In this document: positions 55,664-64,000 of the stretch, in pieces | How positions within the stretch are numbered: the first letter of the stretch is position 1 | Layout: every line of letters begins with the position of its first letter | From: Deminuibacter soli | GTDB lineage: Bacteria > Bacteroidota > Bacteroidia > Chitinophagales > Chitinophagaceae | Direction of reading: 5' to 3' | Assembly (NCBI RefSeq): GCF_003412455.1 | Contig: NZ_QTJU01000001.1 | Span: 434,001 to 498,000, forward strand | DNA length: 64,000 nucleotides | Made by a program: the position numbers and the translations under genes | The notes under the pieces: model-generated | Databases searched by the model: none | Seen by the model: only the letters and a program-made list of their open reading frames with translations | What the model was told of the DNA's origin: nothing

Positions 55664-57025
55664 ATGGCTACCATTACTCGTGAGAATATCGGTTTGCTGA
55701 ACGACAAGCTGACTGTTAAAGTAGCAAAAGAAGATTATTTACCGGCTTTTGAGCAGAGCCTGAAAAAATATGCCAAAACAGCCAATATCCCCGGCTTCCG
55801 TAAAGGCATGGTACCTGCCGGACTGGTGAAAAAAATGTATGGCCAGAGCGTTTTTACCGATGAAATTCTGCGTACAGTTGAAAAACAACTGAATGATTAT
55901 ATGGTGCAGGAAAAACTGGACATTTTCGCCCAGCCCCTGCCGTTAGACAACGATGCTTCACAGCTCGATGTAAACAAAGCAATTGATTATTCTTTCCATT
56001 TTGAAATTGGCCTGAAACCTGAATTCAATGTTGATGTAAACGACATCAAGGTTACCCGTTATAAAATCAACGTAACCGAAGAAATGATCAACGATGAAAT
56101 CGGCCGCCTGCAGATCCGCCATGGCAAAATGAGCGAGCCTGAAACCGTGACTTCTGAAGACAGCGTGGTGAACGTTGAATTTATTGAAGTTGACGCAGCC
56201 GGCAATACCATTGAAGGCGGTATCACCAAATCAAACTCGCTCCTCGTTAAATACTTTACTGAAGCAGTTCGCCAGGAACTGATGGGTAAAAAGAAAGATG
56301 ATACCATTACCATCCAGCTGAGCAAGGCTTTTGAAGAAAAAGAAAGGGAATGGGTACTGAACGACCTGGGCCTGAGCAAAGACAGCGCTGCTGATGCAGA
56401 CAAATTCTTCCAACTGCTGATCACCAAAGTAGGTTTTGTAGAAAAAGCTGAAATGACCGAAGAATTCTTTGAAACAGTTTACCCTGCACGCGGTATCAAA
56501 ACCGAAGAAGAATTTAAAAACGCGGTAAAAGTAGAAATCGAGAACTACTACAACCAGCAGTCAAGCAGCCAGGTGCAGGACCAGATTTATCACCACCTGA
56601 TTGATCATACCAACATGGAATTTCCTGCCGAGTTTCTGAAACGCTGGTTACAGAACGGTGGTGAAAAACCAAAATCTGCCGAAGAGGCAGCTACCGAATA
56701 CCCCAATTTCGTTAACCAGCTGAAATGGACCCTCATTACCAGCAAACTTACCAGCGACTACCAGGTAGCTGTTGAGCCAGACGAGATCAAAGAATTTGCG
56801 AAACAGCAGATTATGGGTTATATGGGTGGCCAGAGCGTGGACGACGCTCCGTGGATGGATGAATACGCCAACCGCATGATGAAAGACCAGAAATTCGTAG
56901 AAAACACTTACTACCAGCTGCAAACCAGCAAACTGTTCCAGGCACTGGAAAGTAAAGTAAGCGCTACCGAAGAAAGCATCAGCGCAGAGGCGTTTGCAGA
57001 AAAACTGCATCACCACCACCACTAA
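55664..57025 (+). CDS. tig: Trigger factor chaperone
   Basis: A 453-residue ribosome-bound chaperone. The N-terminal ribosome-binding signature is NIPGFRKGMVPAGLVKK (about residues 39-55). A PPIase-like middle and the long helical C-terminal arms follow. The protein ends in a run of five histidines. Divergent in sequence as is usual for Bacteroidota. A strong terminator follows; ClpP and ClpX genes are downstream. Confidence 0.92.
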   Translation: MATITRENIGLLNDKLTVKVAKEDYLPAFEQSLKKYAKTANIPGFRKGMVPAGLVKKMYGQSVFTDEILRTVEKQLNDYMVQEKLDIFAQPLPLDNDASQLDVNKAIDYSFHFEIGLKPEFNVDVNDIKVTRYKINVTEEMINDEIGRLQIRHGKMSEPETVTSEDSVVNVEFIEVDAAGNTIEGGITKSNSLLVKYFTEAVRQELMGKKKDDTITIQLSKAFEEKEREWVLNDLGLSKDSAADADKFFQLLITKVGFVEKAEMTEEFFETVYPARGIKTEEEFKNAVKVEIENYYNQQSSSQVQDQIYHHLIDHTNMEFPAEFLKRWLQNGGEKPKSAEEAATEYPNFVNQLKWTLITSKLTSDYQVAVEPDEIKEFAKQQIMGYMGGQSVDDAPWMDEYANRMMKDQKFVENTYYQLQTSKLFQALESKVSATEESISAEAFAEKLHHHHH

Positions 57026-57053
57026 TCAGCACATTGATTCGTGTTATATACAC

Positions 57054-57082
57054 AAAGGCCGGTTGAGTATTCAACCGGCTTT
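57054..57082 (+). terminator. tig terminator
   Basis: Arms AAAGGCCGGTTGA and TCAACCGGCTTT with one mismatch, then T run. Confidence 0.85.
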
Positions 57083-57085
57083 TTC

Positions 57086-57093
57086 TATTTTCG
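57086..57093 (+). promoter_or_regulatory. Promoter -7 element of the small gene
   Basis: TATTTTCG (TAnnTTCG form), 26 bases before the ATG at 57119. Confidence 0.45.
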
Positions 57094-57118
57094 CCCTGCA
57101 CAATCAAAACCACTTTGT

Positions 57119-57295
57119 ATGCAAGAATTAGTGAACCGTTTAATGGCGCAGGGTTTAACCGAAGAACAGGCTTATAAAGCCATCGACGTGATTAAAGACT
57201 TCACCAAAGAGAAATTCCCCCTGTTTTCAGGCGCAATCGACAAACTGTTCAGTAAATACGGCCCGAAAGACGATGAGGAGGACATTATGCCTTAA
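57119..57295 (+). CDS. Small helical protein between tig and clpP
   Basis: A 58-residue acidic helical protein (MQELVNRLMAQGLTEEQAYKA, tail PKDDEEDIMP). The TEEQA pattern suggests a small helix-turn motif as in UBA-like regulators, but I do not recognise a family. It starts directly after the tig terminator with its own promoter-like element and precedes clpP by 176 bases. Confidence 0.65.
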   Translation: MQELVNRLMAQGLTEEQAYKAIDVIKDFTKEKFPLFSGAIDKLFSKYGPKDDEEDIMP

Positions 57296-57471
57296 TCCGG
57301 TGCAATAAACAGGTGGTTAGCCTGCCCTTTTGGCGTATTCGCCTGTTTGCATGGTATTTGGGAATAAACAAAACGCAGCATTTTAAACCAACAAAGGGTT
57401 AGGGTTGTTCCCCTACTTCTTCGTTTTAAAATATGCAAAACACTTATCTTCATTATTCTAAATAACAGACT

Positions 57472-58158
57472 ATGGATTTTGGAAAGGAATTTCAGAAATA
57501 CGCAGTAGGCCATCACGGCATCAGCAGTGCAACCCTGCACAACTATACCAATCACATCACCAATTTAACGCCATACATTATTGAAGAACGCCCCCTGAAC
57601 GTTGCCAGCATGGACGTGTTCAGCCGTTTAATGATGGATCGCATTATCTTCCTGGGTGAAGGTATTAATGACTATGTAGGTAACATTGTTACCGCCCAGC
57701 TGCTGTTTTTAGACAGTACCGACAGAACAAGAGACATCCAGATGTACATCAACAGCCCGGGGGGCAGTGTATATGCCGGTTTAGGCATTTACGATACCAT
57801 GCAGTTTGTTAGCCCCGACGTGTCTACCATTTGTACCGGTATTGCAGCAAGCATGGGTGCAGTGTTAATGTGCGCAGGTGTTAAAGGCAAACGCAGCGCG
57901 CTGAAACATGCACGCATCATGATTCACCAGCCAAGCGGCGCTATCGGCGGCCAGGCTTCTGATATCAAGATCACCGCCAACGAAATCAAAAAAATGCGCA
58001 ACGAACTCGACGAAGTAATCGCATTCCATACCGGCAAAGATGCAGCTACCGTTGCAGCCGACAGGGACCGCGACTTCTGGATGACAGCCACCGAAGCCAA
58101 GGAATATGGCCTGGTAGATGAAGTGCTGCTCACCAACCCGCGCAAGGAAAAGAAATAA
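57472..58158 (+). CDS. clpP: ClpP protease subunit, first copy
   Basis: A 228-residue serine protease subunit. The catalytic serine is in GIAASMGAVLMCAG and the histidine in ARIMIHQPSG; DRDFWMTATEAKEYGLVDEV ends the domain. It has a longer N-terminal region (about 60 residues) than Escherichia coli ClpP. Together with the next gene it gives two ClpP subunits beside clpX, as in other Bacteroidota. Confidence 0.95.
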   Translation: MDFGKEFQKYAVGHHGISSATLHNYTNHITNLTPYIIEERPLNVASMDVFSRLMMDRIIFLGEGINDYVGNIVTAQLLFLDSTDRTRDIQMYINSPGGSVYAGLGIYDTMQFVSPDVSTICTGIAASMGAVLMCAGVKGKRSALKHARIMIHQPSGAIGGQASDIKITANEIKKMRNELDEVIAFHTGKDAATVAADRDRDFWMTATEAKEYGLVDEVLLTNPRKEKK

Positions 58159-58233
58159 CCGCACACCACAAACGTGCTTCGTTACAACTTCTGTTCACTG
58201 CTGCCCACGGGCAGTACAATCAATCAAAACACA

Positions 58234-58869
58234 ATGATACAAGCGAAATACATCAATCCCTTTTTAAGCGACGACGACGACGAGGATAACAACAAAGAGG
58301 AGAAACAGGAGCCCGCTTCGCCCTTACTGGTGAAGAAAATGGAAAAACTGTTTCTTGAAAAAAGAGCCGTGTATTTGTGGGGTGCGGTAGACGATAAATC
58401 TGCCCGCGACGTGGTAAGCAAATTATTGCTGCTCGATGCTGACAAACCCGGTGAAGAAATCAAGTTCTACATCAACAGCCCGGGCGGCATGGTTACCAGC
58501 GGCATGGTTATTTACGACACCATGCGCATGATACAGTCGCCGGTAAGCACCATTTGCATGGGTCTTGCAGCCAGTATGGGCTCGCTGTTGCTGAGCGCAG
58601 GCACCAAGGGCAAACGCGCTATTTACCCGCATGGCGAGGTAATGATTCACCAGCCAAGCCTTGGCGGTTACTACCAGGCAACTACAGCTGATATCGAAAT
58701 ACAGGCTGTTCAGATGGAAAAAACCAAACTGATCGGAGCTAAAATTTTAGCGGATAATTGCGGTAAAACCATCGAACAGATATTGAAAGATTTTGACCGT
58801 GATTACTGGATGGATGCCAAGGAAGCAGTAGCCTATGGCATAGTCGATAACGTATTAGAAAAATTATAA
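58234..58869 (+). CDS. clpP: ClpP protease subunit, second copy
   Basis: A 211-residue second ClpP. The active-site serine is in GLAASMGSLLLSAG, the histidine in VMIHQPSLGG and the aspartate in FDRDYWMDAKEAVAYGIVDN. A short N-terminal acidic stretch (SDDDDEDNNKEEKQEP) sits where the propeptide or axial loop lies. It starts 75 bases after the first clpP, without a terminator between them, so the two are likely co-transcribed. Confidence 0.95.
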   Translation: MIQAKYINPFLSDDDDEDNNKEEKQEPASPLLVKKMEKLFLEKRAVYLWGAVDDKSARDVVSKLLLLDADKPGEEIKFYINSPGGMVTSGMVIYDTMRMIQSPVSTICMGLAASMGSLLLSAGTKGKRAIYPHGEVMIHQPSLGGYYQATTADIEIQAVQMEKTKLIGAKILADNCGKTIEQILKDFDRDYWMDAKEAVAYGIVDNVLEKL

Positions 58870-58898
58870 GCTGGGAAAACCTTAAATTTTTATATAAA

Positions 58899-58919
58899 AA
58901 CCGCTGCCAGTCAGCGGTT
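58899..58919 (+). terminator. Terminator after the clpP pair
   Basis: Arms AACCGCTG (58899-58906) and CAGCGGTT (58912-58919), then T-rich; the clpX promoter overlaps its 3' side. Confidence 0.75.
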
Positions 58920-58923
58920 TTGG

Positions 58924-58931
58924 TATTTTTG
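58924..58931 (+). promoter_or_regulatory. clpX promoter -7 element
   Basis: TATTTTTG, matches TAnnTTTG, 73 bases before the ATG. Confidence 0.6.
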
Positions 58932-59003
58932 TATTCGATTTATGCCCGGCCCGGTTTTCAATTTTTTACCCGGGATTAAGAGGCGTGGATATAACATAGA
59001 ACT

Positions 59004-60239
59004 ATGGCAAAGCAATCAAGTTTACATTGCTCTTTTTGCGGACGAAGCAGGGATGAGGTGAAAATACTCATTGCCGGGCAGGAAGGGCATATCTGCGAGA
59101 ACTGTGTAGAACATGCACAGGAAATCATCGCGCAGGAATTGCAGGTAAAACAGGAACAGCAAACCAACCAGTACCGTTTTACCATCCGCAAACCGCTGGA
59201 GATAAAATCCTTCCTCGATCAGTACGTAATAGGTCAAAGTGAAGCAAAGAAAGTTTTGTCTGTTGCAGTATACAACCACTACAAACGCATTACGCAGAAG
59301 CAGCAGCAGGATGAAGTAGAAATTGAAAAAAGCAATATCATCATGGTAGGTGAAACCGGTACAGGTAAAACCCTGCTGGCCAAAACCGTTGCCCGCCTGC
59401 TGAATGTGCCTTTCGCTATTGTGGATGCTACTGTGTTTACAGAAGCCGGTTATGTGGGTGAAGACGTGGAAAGCATGCTTACCCGCCTGTTGCAGGCCTG
59501 TAACTATGATGTGGCTGCTGCCGAAAAAGGTATTGTTTACATTGACGAGATCGATAAAATTGCCCGTAAAGGCGATAACCCATCCATTACCCGCGACGTA
59601 AGCGGTGAAGGTGTGCAGCAGGGACTGCTGAAAATGCTGGAAGGTACCGAAGTATTGGTGCCACCACAGGGCGGACGCAAGCATCCTGAGCAGAAAATGA
59701 TCAAAATCAACACCAGCAATATCCTGTTTATCTGTGGTGGTGCATTCGATGGCATTGACCGTGTTATTGCACGCCGCGTAAATACCAATGCCATTGGCTT
59801 TAATGTAAACAAAGACCAGCAGGAAATGCAACGCAAAAACCTGTTGCAGTTTATCAATGCCCAGGATTTGAAAAGCTTTGGTTTAATACCCGAGCTGCTG
59901 GGCCGTTTACCGGTAGTTACACACCTCGATCCGCTGGATGTGGAAACACTGCGCTCTATTTTAACCGAGCCTAAAAACAGCCTGGTGAAACAATACACCC
60001 GCCTGTTTGAACTGGAAGGTATTGCCCTTACCATTGAGCCGGAAGTGCTGGACTTTATGGTAGGCAAAGCCATGGAATTTAAACTGGGTGCACGCGGTTT
60101 AAGAAGCATCTGCGAACATATCTTAACAGATGCCATGTTTGAATTGCCTGGCAGCGAAACAAAAGAACTGGTGGTAACACTGGATTATGCAGAAGCGCAG
60201 TTTAACAAGAGCAAGATGAGCATGCTGAAAGTAGCATAG
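59004..60239 (+). CDS. clpX: ClpX unfoldase (AAA+ ATPase)
   Basis: A 411-residue ATPase that unfolds substrates for ClpP. The N-terminal C4 zinc finger is CSFCGRSRDEV to CENC (about residues 8-37). Walker A is GETGTGKTLLAK, Walker B VYIDEIDKI, and the sensor region and pore loops include EAGYVGEDVESM and the GGAFDGIDRVI block. Full length, with its own promoter and terminator. Confidence 0.96.
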   Translation: MAKQSSLHCSFCGRSRDEVKILIAGQEGHICENCVEHAQEIIAQELQVKQEQQTNQYRFTIRKPLEIKSFLDQYVIGQSEAKKVLSVAVYNHYKRITQKQQQDEVEIEKSNIIMVGETGTGKTLLAKTVARLLNVPFAIVDATVFTEAGYVGEDVESMLTRLLQACNYDVAAAEKGIVYIDEIDKIARKGDNPSITRDVSGEGVQQGLLKMLEGTEVLVPPQGGRKHPEQKMIKINTSNILFICGGAFDGIDRVIARRVNTNAIGFNVNKDQQEMQRKNLLQFINAQDLKSFGLIPELLGRLPVVTHLDPLDVETLRSILTEPKNSLVKQYTRLFELEGIALTIEPEVLDFMVGKAMEFKLGARGLRSICEHILTDAMFELPGSETKELVVTLDYAEAQFNKSKMSMLKVA

Positions 60240-60261
60240 CGCAACCTTCAATAGATTTTCA

Positions 60262-60303
60262 AAGGCCGCAAATACAGGAACCAGCCTGGTTTGCGGCTTT
60301 TTT
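60262..60303. terminator. clpX terminator
   Basis: Arms GCCGCAAA (60265-60272) and TTTGCGGC (60290-60297), then seven T. Confidence 0.88.
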
Positions 60304-60306
60304 TAT

Positions 60307-62202
60307 TCAGGTGAGCGCAAACTTCACTGCAAGCACACTGCCCCTGCCCGGTTCGCTTTCAATAAGCAGGTCGGCCTCGTGTTTTTCCAGTAATTCCTGC
60401 ACCAGTATCAAACCAAAACCACTGCCCTTTTCGTTGGCCGTGCCCTTGGAAGAAAAGTATTGACGGGCGTTGATTTTGGCAATCACATCTTTGGTCATAC
60501 CCACACCGGTATCGCGTATCAATATATACGCATGTTCTTCATCAATCACAGAAGAAAAATACACATCGCCTTCAGACGGTGTAAATTTCAGTGCATTGGA
60601 CAGCAGGTTGCGGAAAATGATCTTGATCATTTCCTTTTCTGCCAGCCATTGCAGCCGGGCATCGGTTTGGTTGGTTACACGCACATTTTTATTCAGCATG
60701 GGTACACGCTGTTCTTCAATAATGCTGGCGATAAGCTGGTTCATGTTCACCGGTGCGCGGTCTATTTTAAGGCCCTTCATCTGGGTTCTTATCCAGTACA
60801 GCAGGTTATCCAGCAACGACAGGCTGCGTACGTACTGGTGCTCCAGCTGTTCCAGCAACTCTTCTGTTTCGCGCGGGTTTACCAGTTTCAGGTTGATTAA
60901 ATCGAGAATGCTTTTGGTATTTACCAGCGGGTGGCGCAAATCGTGGGAAATAATCGAGAGCAGTTTATCCTTCAGTTTGTTTTCTTCTTCCAGCTTCTGG
61001 TTTTGGCGTGAAATAGCTTTGTTGAGCTGATCGAGCGAGGCGGCGTTTCGCTGGATAATATTGTTTTTGCTGCTCAGCTCGGCCGTGAGCATGCTGGCTT
61101 TTTTATAATTGAAATAAATAGGCACGCCGGTAAGCAGCAGCAAGCCCAGTAATATGCCCACGATAATCAGCAGCCATTGCTGTGTTTTGGAAGTTTGCTG
61201 TACGCTGGCAATTTGCTGCAGGGCTGCCTGGTTCTTAAACTCCTGGCTTTTGATCATATCCACAAAACCAGTGGCATAACTTTTATCGGTATCGTATATG
61301 CGCTGCTGCAGGTTAATCATTTCTTTTTGCCAGGCCAGCAGCTGGTCTTTCTGTCCCCGCCGCTCATACACCTGCATCAGTAGCCGCACTGCATCGCTTT
61401 GCAGCTGCAATGCGCTTACAGCCGCAGACTGGCGATAAGCCTGCGTGGCATAATACAAAGCCGAATCGGCCATGCCTGCCTGCTGCGCAATATTCGCGAG
61501 CTGGATATTACACGCAGCCGTACCATAGGCATCGTGCATAGAATCGCTGAGCACAATGCTTGTCTTGAAAAAAGCCGCGGCCTTGCCGGGCTGTTCCTGT
61601 TGCATATACAACAAGCCCATGTTATAGCTGGCTTTCTTTTGCCCATACACATACCCCGCGGCTTTACCGGCAGTGGCAGCACTGTCGAAATACAGCAGGG
61701 CATCACCCCAGTTTTTCTTGTCCATGCTTATCAGTCCAAGACTGTTCTGGATGTTCACCACATCGTCGGGTTTGCGCAGGTTGCGGTATACGCGCATGGT
61801 TTGTTTCAGCAGTTGTTCTGCCGAATCGGTTTCCTTATTGTCTTTCAAAGCCAGGGCAATCTGCTGGTTGGCGCGTGCAGCATTGAATGTGTCTTTGCGT
61901 TCGCGGCTGATGGCGAGTGACTGGTAAAAAAGTGCCAGTGCTTTTTTGTTGAAACCGCTTTGCTGGAAAATACCACCCTGGTATAAATAAGTAATGGCCA
62001 GTCCGCGCTGGTACCCTGAGCGGATAGCCAGCTGCTCTGCGGTTGCCAGCAAAGCGAAGGCCTGGGTAACACTGTTGCGTTTGAGGGAGAAGGCTTTTTC
62101 GTTAAGTAAGTCAATGCGATGCTGCAAGGTATCCTGCGCTTGCGCGCTGCCATAAAAACACAGGCAACTGGCTAAAAGGCAGAATAATAATATTGACCTC
62201 AT
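60307..62202 (-). CDS. TPR-containing sensor histidine kinase
   Basis: A 631-residue membrane histidine kinase. After a signal peptide there are about seven tetratricopeptide repeats (about residues 30-320). Then come one membrane span (LLIIVGILLGLLLLTGVPIYF, about 345), a coiled coil and the DHp domain with the phosphorylated His in ISHDLRHPLVN. The ATPase domain with NLLSNALKFTPSEG, DTGVGM and GSGFGLIL follows. Start is ATG at 62202. No response regulator is adjacent, so its partner is elsewhere. Confidence 0.9.
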   Translation of the reverse strand: MRSILLFCLLASCLCFYGSAQAQDTLQHRIDLLNEKAFSLKRNSVTQAFALLATAEQLAIRSGYQRGLAITYLYQGGIFQQSGFNKKALALFYQSLAISRERKDTFNAARANQQIALALKDNKETDSAEQLLKQTMRVYRNLRKPDDVVNIQNSLGLISMDKKNWGDALLYFDSAATAGKAAGYVYGQKKASYNMGLLYMQQEQPGKAAAFFKTSIVLSDSMHDAYGTAACNIQLANIAQQAGMADSALYYATQAYRQSAAVSALQLQSDAVRLLMQVYERRGQKDQLLAWQKEMINLQQRIYDTDKSYATGFVDMIKSQEFKNQAALQQIASVQQTSKTQQWLLIIVGILLGLLLLTGVPIYFNYKKASMLTAELSSKNNIIQRNAASLDQLNKAISRQNQKLEEENKLKDKLLSIISHDLRHPLVNTKSILDLINLKLVNPRETEELLEQLEHQYVRSLSLLDNLLYWIRTQMKGLKIDRAPVNMNQLIASIIEEQRVPMLNKNVRVTNQTDARLQWLAEKEMIKIIFRNLLSNALKFTPSEGDVYFSSVIDEEHAYILIRDTGVGMTKDVIAKINARQYFSSKGTANEKGSGFGLILVQELLEKHEADLLIESEPGRGSVLAVKFALT

Positions 62203-62255
62203 GGGCAAAGATTGACGATTGGCCGCTGAAGATAGCTAAAAACGGGTAAAAAAAA

Positions 62256-62273
62256 GCCCCGTGTTAACGGGGC
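62256..62273 (-). terminator. Terminator of the acyl-CoA dehydrogenase gene
   Basis: Arms GCCCCGT and ACGGGGC (62256-62262 and 62267-62273), T run on the minus strand. Confidence 0.75.
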
Positions 62274-62298
62274 CATATACTGAAAAACCAAGCAATCG

Positions 62299-63441
62299 TT
62301 AAACGTGCAGCACCTCGCGTGCTATCACTAATTTCTGTATTTCCGAAGTACCCTCGCCTATTGTGCACAATTTGGCGTCGCGGTAAAATTTTTCAACAGG
62401 AAAGTCTTTCGTATACCCGTAACCGCCGAATATCTGCACCGCATCTGTAGCAGCCTTTACGGCCACTTCACTGGCATAATATTTAGCCATGGCAGCTTCG
62501 CGTGTAACAGAGAGGTGTTCATGTTTGCGGTAGCAGGCCTGCAAGGTGAGCAGGTCGGCTGCATCTATTTCTGTAGCCATATCGGCCAGTTTGAAACTGA
62601 TGCCCTGGAAGGAGGCAATGGGCTGGTTAAACTGGTGCCGTTCTTTGGCATATTGCACCGATGCTTCGTAGGCCCCTTTTGCAATACCGAGCGAGAGGGA
62701 TGCGATGGAAATGCGCCCGCCGTCGAGCATTTTCATAGCCTGCTGAAAACCGTTGCCAATTTCACCCAAACGGTTTTCATCGGGAATGCGGCACTGGTCA
62801 AAAATCATTTCTGCGGTTTCGCTGGCGCGCATGCCCAGTTTGTTTTCTTTTTTGCCGCCGCTGAACCCGGCTGTACCCCTTTCTACCACAAAGGCTGTGC
62901 TGTTGTTGCGGGTGCGCGGCTCGCCGGTGCGGGCTATTACTACCGCCACATCACCTGATTTGCCATGGGTAATCCACGACTTGGTGCCGTTGAGTACCCA
63001 GTCGTTGCCGTCTTTTACAGCCGTGCATTGCATATTGCCTGCATCGCTGCCGGTATTGGGCTCGGTTAAACCCCAGGCGCCCAGCCATTCTGCAGTAGCC
63101 AGTTTAGGCAGGTAACGTTTCTTTTGTGCGTCATTGCCAAAAGCAAGGATGTGGCCGGTACAAAGCGAGTTGTGCGCAGCCACACTTAAGCCGATGGCGC
63201 CGCAGACTTTGGCTATTTCTTCAATAATTACCTTGTATTCAAAATAAGTGAGCCCTGCACCGCCCAGCTCTTCGGGCACCAGCACCCCCATCAGTCCAAG
63301 CTGGCCCATGGCCTTGAAAACTTCGAGCGGGAAGGTCTGGGCTTCGTCCCATTCCATTACATGCGGTTTAATATACTGCAGGGCAAAATCGCGGGCTGTC
63401 TGGGCCACCTGTGTGGTTATTTCGTTGGTTGTAAACTCCAT
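62299..63441 (-). CDS. Acyl-CoA dehydrogenase
   Basis: A 380-residue FAD flavoprotein of beta-oxidation or branched-chain amino-acid catabolism. It has GAWGLTEPNTGSDAGNMQ (flavin and substrate region), SWITHGKSG, RHQFNQPIASFQG, the GGYGYTKDFPVEKFYRDAKL block and the catalytic glutamate in GEGTSEIQ. The start at 63441 (MEFTTNEITTQVA) is chosen for family alignment. Chain-length class cannot be told by eye. Single gene. Confidence 0.93.
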   Translation of the reverse strand: MEFTTNEITTQVAQTARDFALQYIKPHVMEWDEAQTFPLEVFKAMGQLGLMGVLVPEELGGAGLTYFEYKVIIEEIAKVCGAIGLSVAAHNSLCTGHILAFGNDAQKKRYLPKLATAEWLGAWGLTEPNTGSDAGNMQCTAVKDGNDWVLNGTKSWITHGKSGDVAVVIARTGEPRTRNNSTAFVVERGTAGFSGGKKENKLGMRASETAEMIFDQCRIPDENRLGEIGNGFQQAMKMLDGGRISIASLSLGIAKGAYEASVQYAKERHQFNQPIASFQGISFKLADMATEIDAADLLTLQACYRKHEHLSVTREAAMAKYYASEVAVKAATDAVQIFGGYGYTKDFPVEKFYRDAKLCTIGEGTSEIQKLVIAREVLHV

Positions 63442-63524
63442 GCTAACAATTGTTAGTTTCAAATCAAATATAGGATGGAAAGCTGACAAAAGAACAAAAG
63501 GAGGGAGATTTTTAACGAGTGGCG

Positions 63525-64000
63525 TTATTTACCTGTAGTTATATAAGGCGCTATTTTCTGGAAGAGTGCTGCATTTATAAAAACAATTTGCTGCACATCT
63601 GTAACCTGCCTGTACGGGCCATGCTGCTGCCTGTACAATAGAATGGCTGCAGCTACATCGGGTGGCAAATGCGGGTTGCTTTTAAGCTGGGCCAGCGTGG
63701 CTGTATTGATATTCGTTTTGCCTGTACCGGGCGTTTGCAGGCGCAGCCAGGGTTGCAGGTGTTTGTACAGGCTGTCGGCCACACCATACACCTGCCCAAC
63801 CTGCTCAATGGAAACAAAGCCACCCTGCGCTTCGCGTTGCTGCACAATGCGCGCTGCCAGTACAGGACCAATGCCCGGCAATGCTGCCCATTGTGCCGTA
63901 TCGGCGGTATTGACATCAACCGGCTGCGGTTGTGCAAAACGGGTATTGCCGTTGTTGTGCCAGGCAGTATGGAATAACGTGGTGTCAATACTTACAAAAG
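63525..64000 (-). CDS. Helix-hairpin-helix DNA-binding protein (partial)
   Basis: Incomplete at the window end; the frame runs to 64000 without a start. Two helix-hairpin-helix motifs are visible: NTADTAQWAALPGIGPVLAARIVQQR and NTATLAQLKSNPHLPPDVAAAI (ComEA-like). The family binds DNA non-specifically and includes competence protein ComEA; the N-terminal part outside the window would decide membrane anchoring. Confidence 0.8.
   Translation of the reverse strand, partial: FVSIDTTLFHTAWHNNGNTRFAQPQPVDVNTADTAQWAALPGIGPVLAARIVQQREAQGGFVSIEQVGQVYGVADSLYKHLQPWLRLQTPGTGKTNINTATLAQLKSNPHLPPDVAAAILLYRQQHGPYRQVTDVQQIVFINAALFQKIAPYITTGK

Noticed and set aside
57008-57025. His-tag as a vector artefact at the end of tig
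   Set aside because: Native terminator and neighbouring genes follow directly; codons are mixed.

Overview
The window is a stretch of a Bacteroidota chromosome, most likely family Chitinophagaceae. This is inferred from SusC/SusD proteins, a type IX secretion tail, a split ClpP pair next to clpX, Bacteroidota-type promoters (-7 element TAnnTTTG, or TAnnTTCG in this window), start codons without strong Shine-Dalgarno sequences, and general protein resemblance. The species cannot be named from the sequence.

Layout. 1-6.1 kb is a heme biosynthesis run (hemE, alpha/beta hydrolase, hemF, hemB, hemL). It is interrupted by heptad-repeat elements, one of which carries a four-helix-bundle (23S intervening-sequence-type) gene. 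6.3-11.3 kb is an accessory patch: a DUF4267 membrane protein, a stand-alone HsdR-N-like nuclease, a decayed SRPBCC gene, a lipoprotein hydrolase, a frameshifted zeta-type toxin with a small coupled gene, and a lipoprotein. 11.7-21.1 kb is an iron-uptake region on the minus strand: di-heme oxidoreductase, imelysin, Rieske lipoprotein, outer-membrane barrel, PepSY protein, TonB siderophore receptor and a Cys-rich AraC regulator. 21.4-36.8 kb is mostly housekeeping: RDD protein, gyrB, mfd, ferredoxin reductase, glyS, yihY, mazG-like, dtd, arfB, flippase and a coiled-coil secreted protein.

36.9-40.1 kb starts with tRNA-Leu(TAG), preceded by a palindromic copy of its own 5' half. It continues as an AT-rich decayed island with remnants of a serine recombinase, a mobile-element primase and lipoproteins.

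40.1-55.3 kb is the most interesting part. It is a SusC/SusD locus combined with an organophosphate-antiporter-like MFS transporter, a phosphonatase-like HAD hydrolase, a phosphonate-associated type alcohol dehydrogenase, an alkaline-phosphatase-superfamily phosphodiesterase, an SGNH esterase, a large secreted discoidin/LamG protein with a type IX tail, and an XRE-cupin regulator. The palindrome TTTCCT-N3-AGGAAA lies at the susC and dehydrogenase promoters, with a degenerate copy at the MFS promoter, next to the -7 element each time. This suggests one regulon for capture, hydrolysis, import and oxidation of a phosphorylated or phosphonylated glycoconjugate.

55.6-64 kb holds the protein quality-control block tig, small gene, clpP, clpP, clpX, followed by an orphan TPR histidine kinase, an acyl-CoA dehydrogenase and a helix-hairpin-helix protein cut by the window end.
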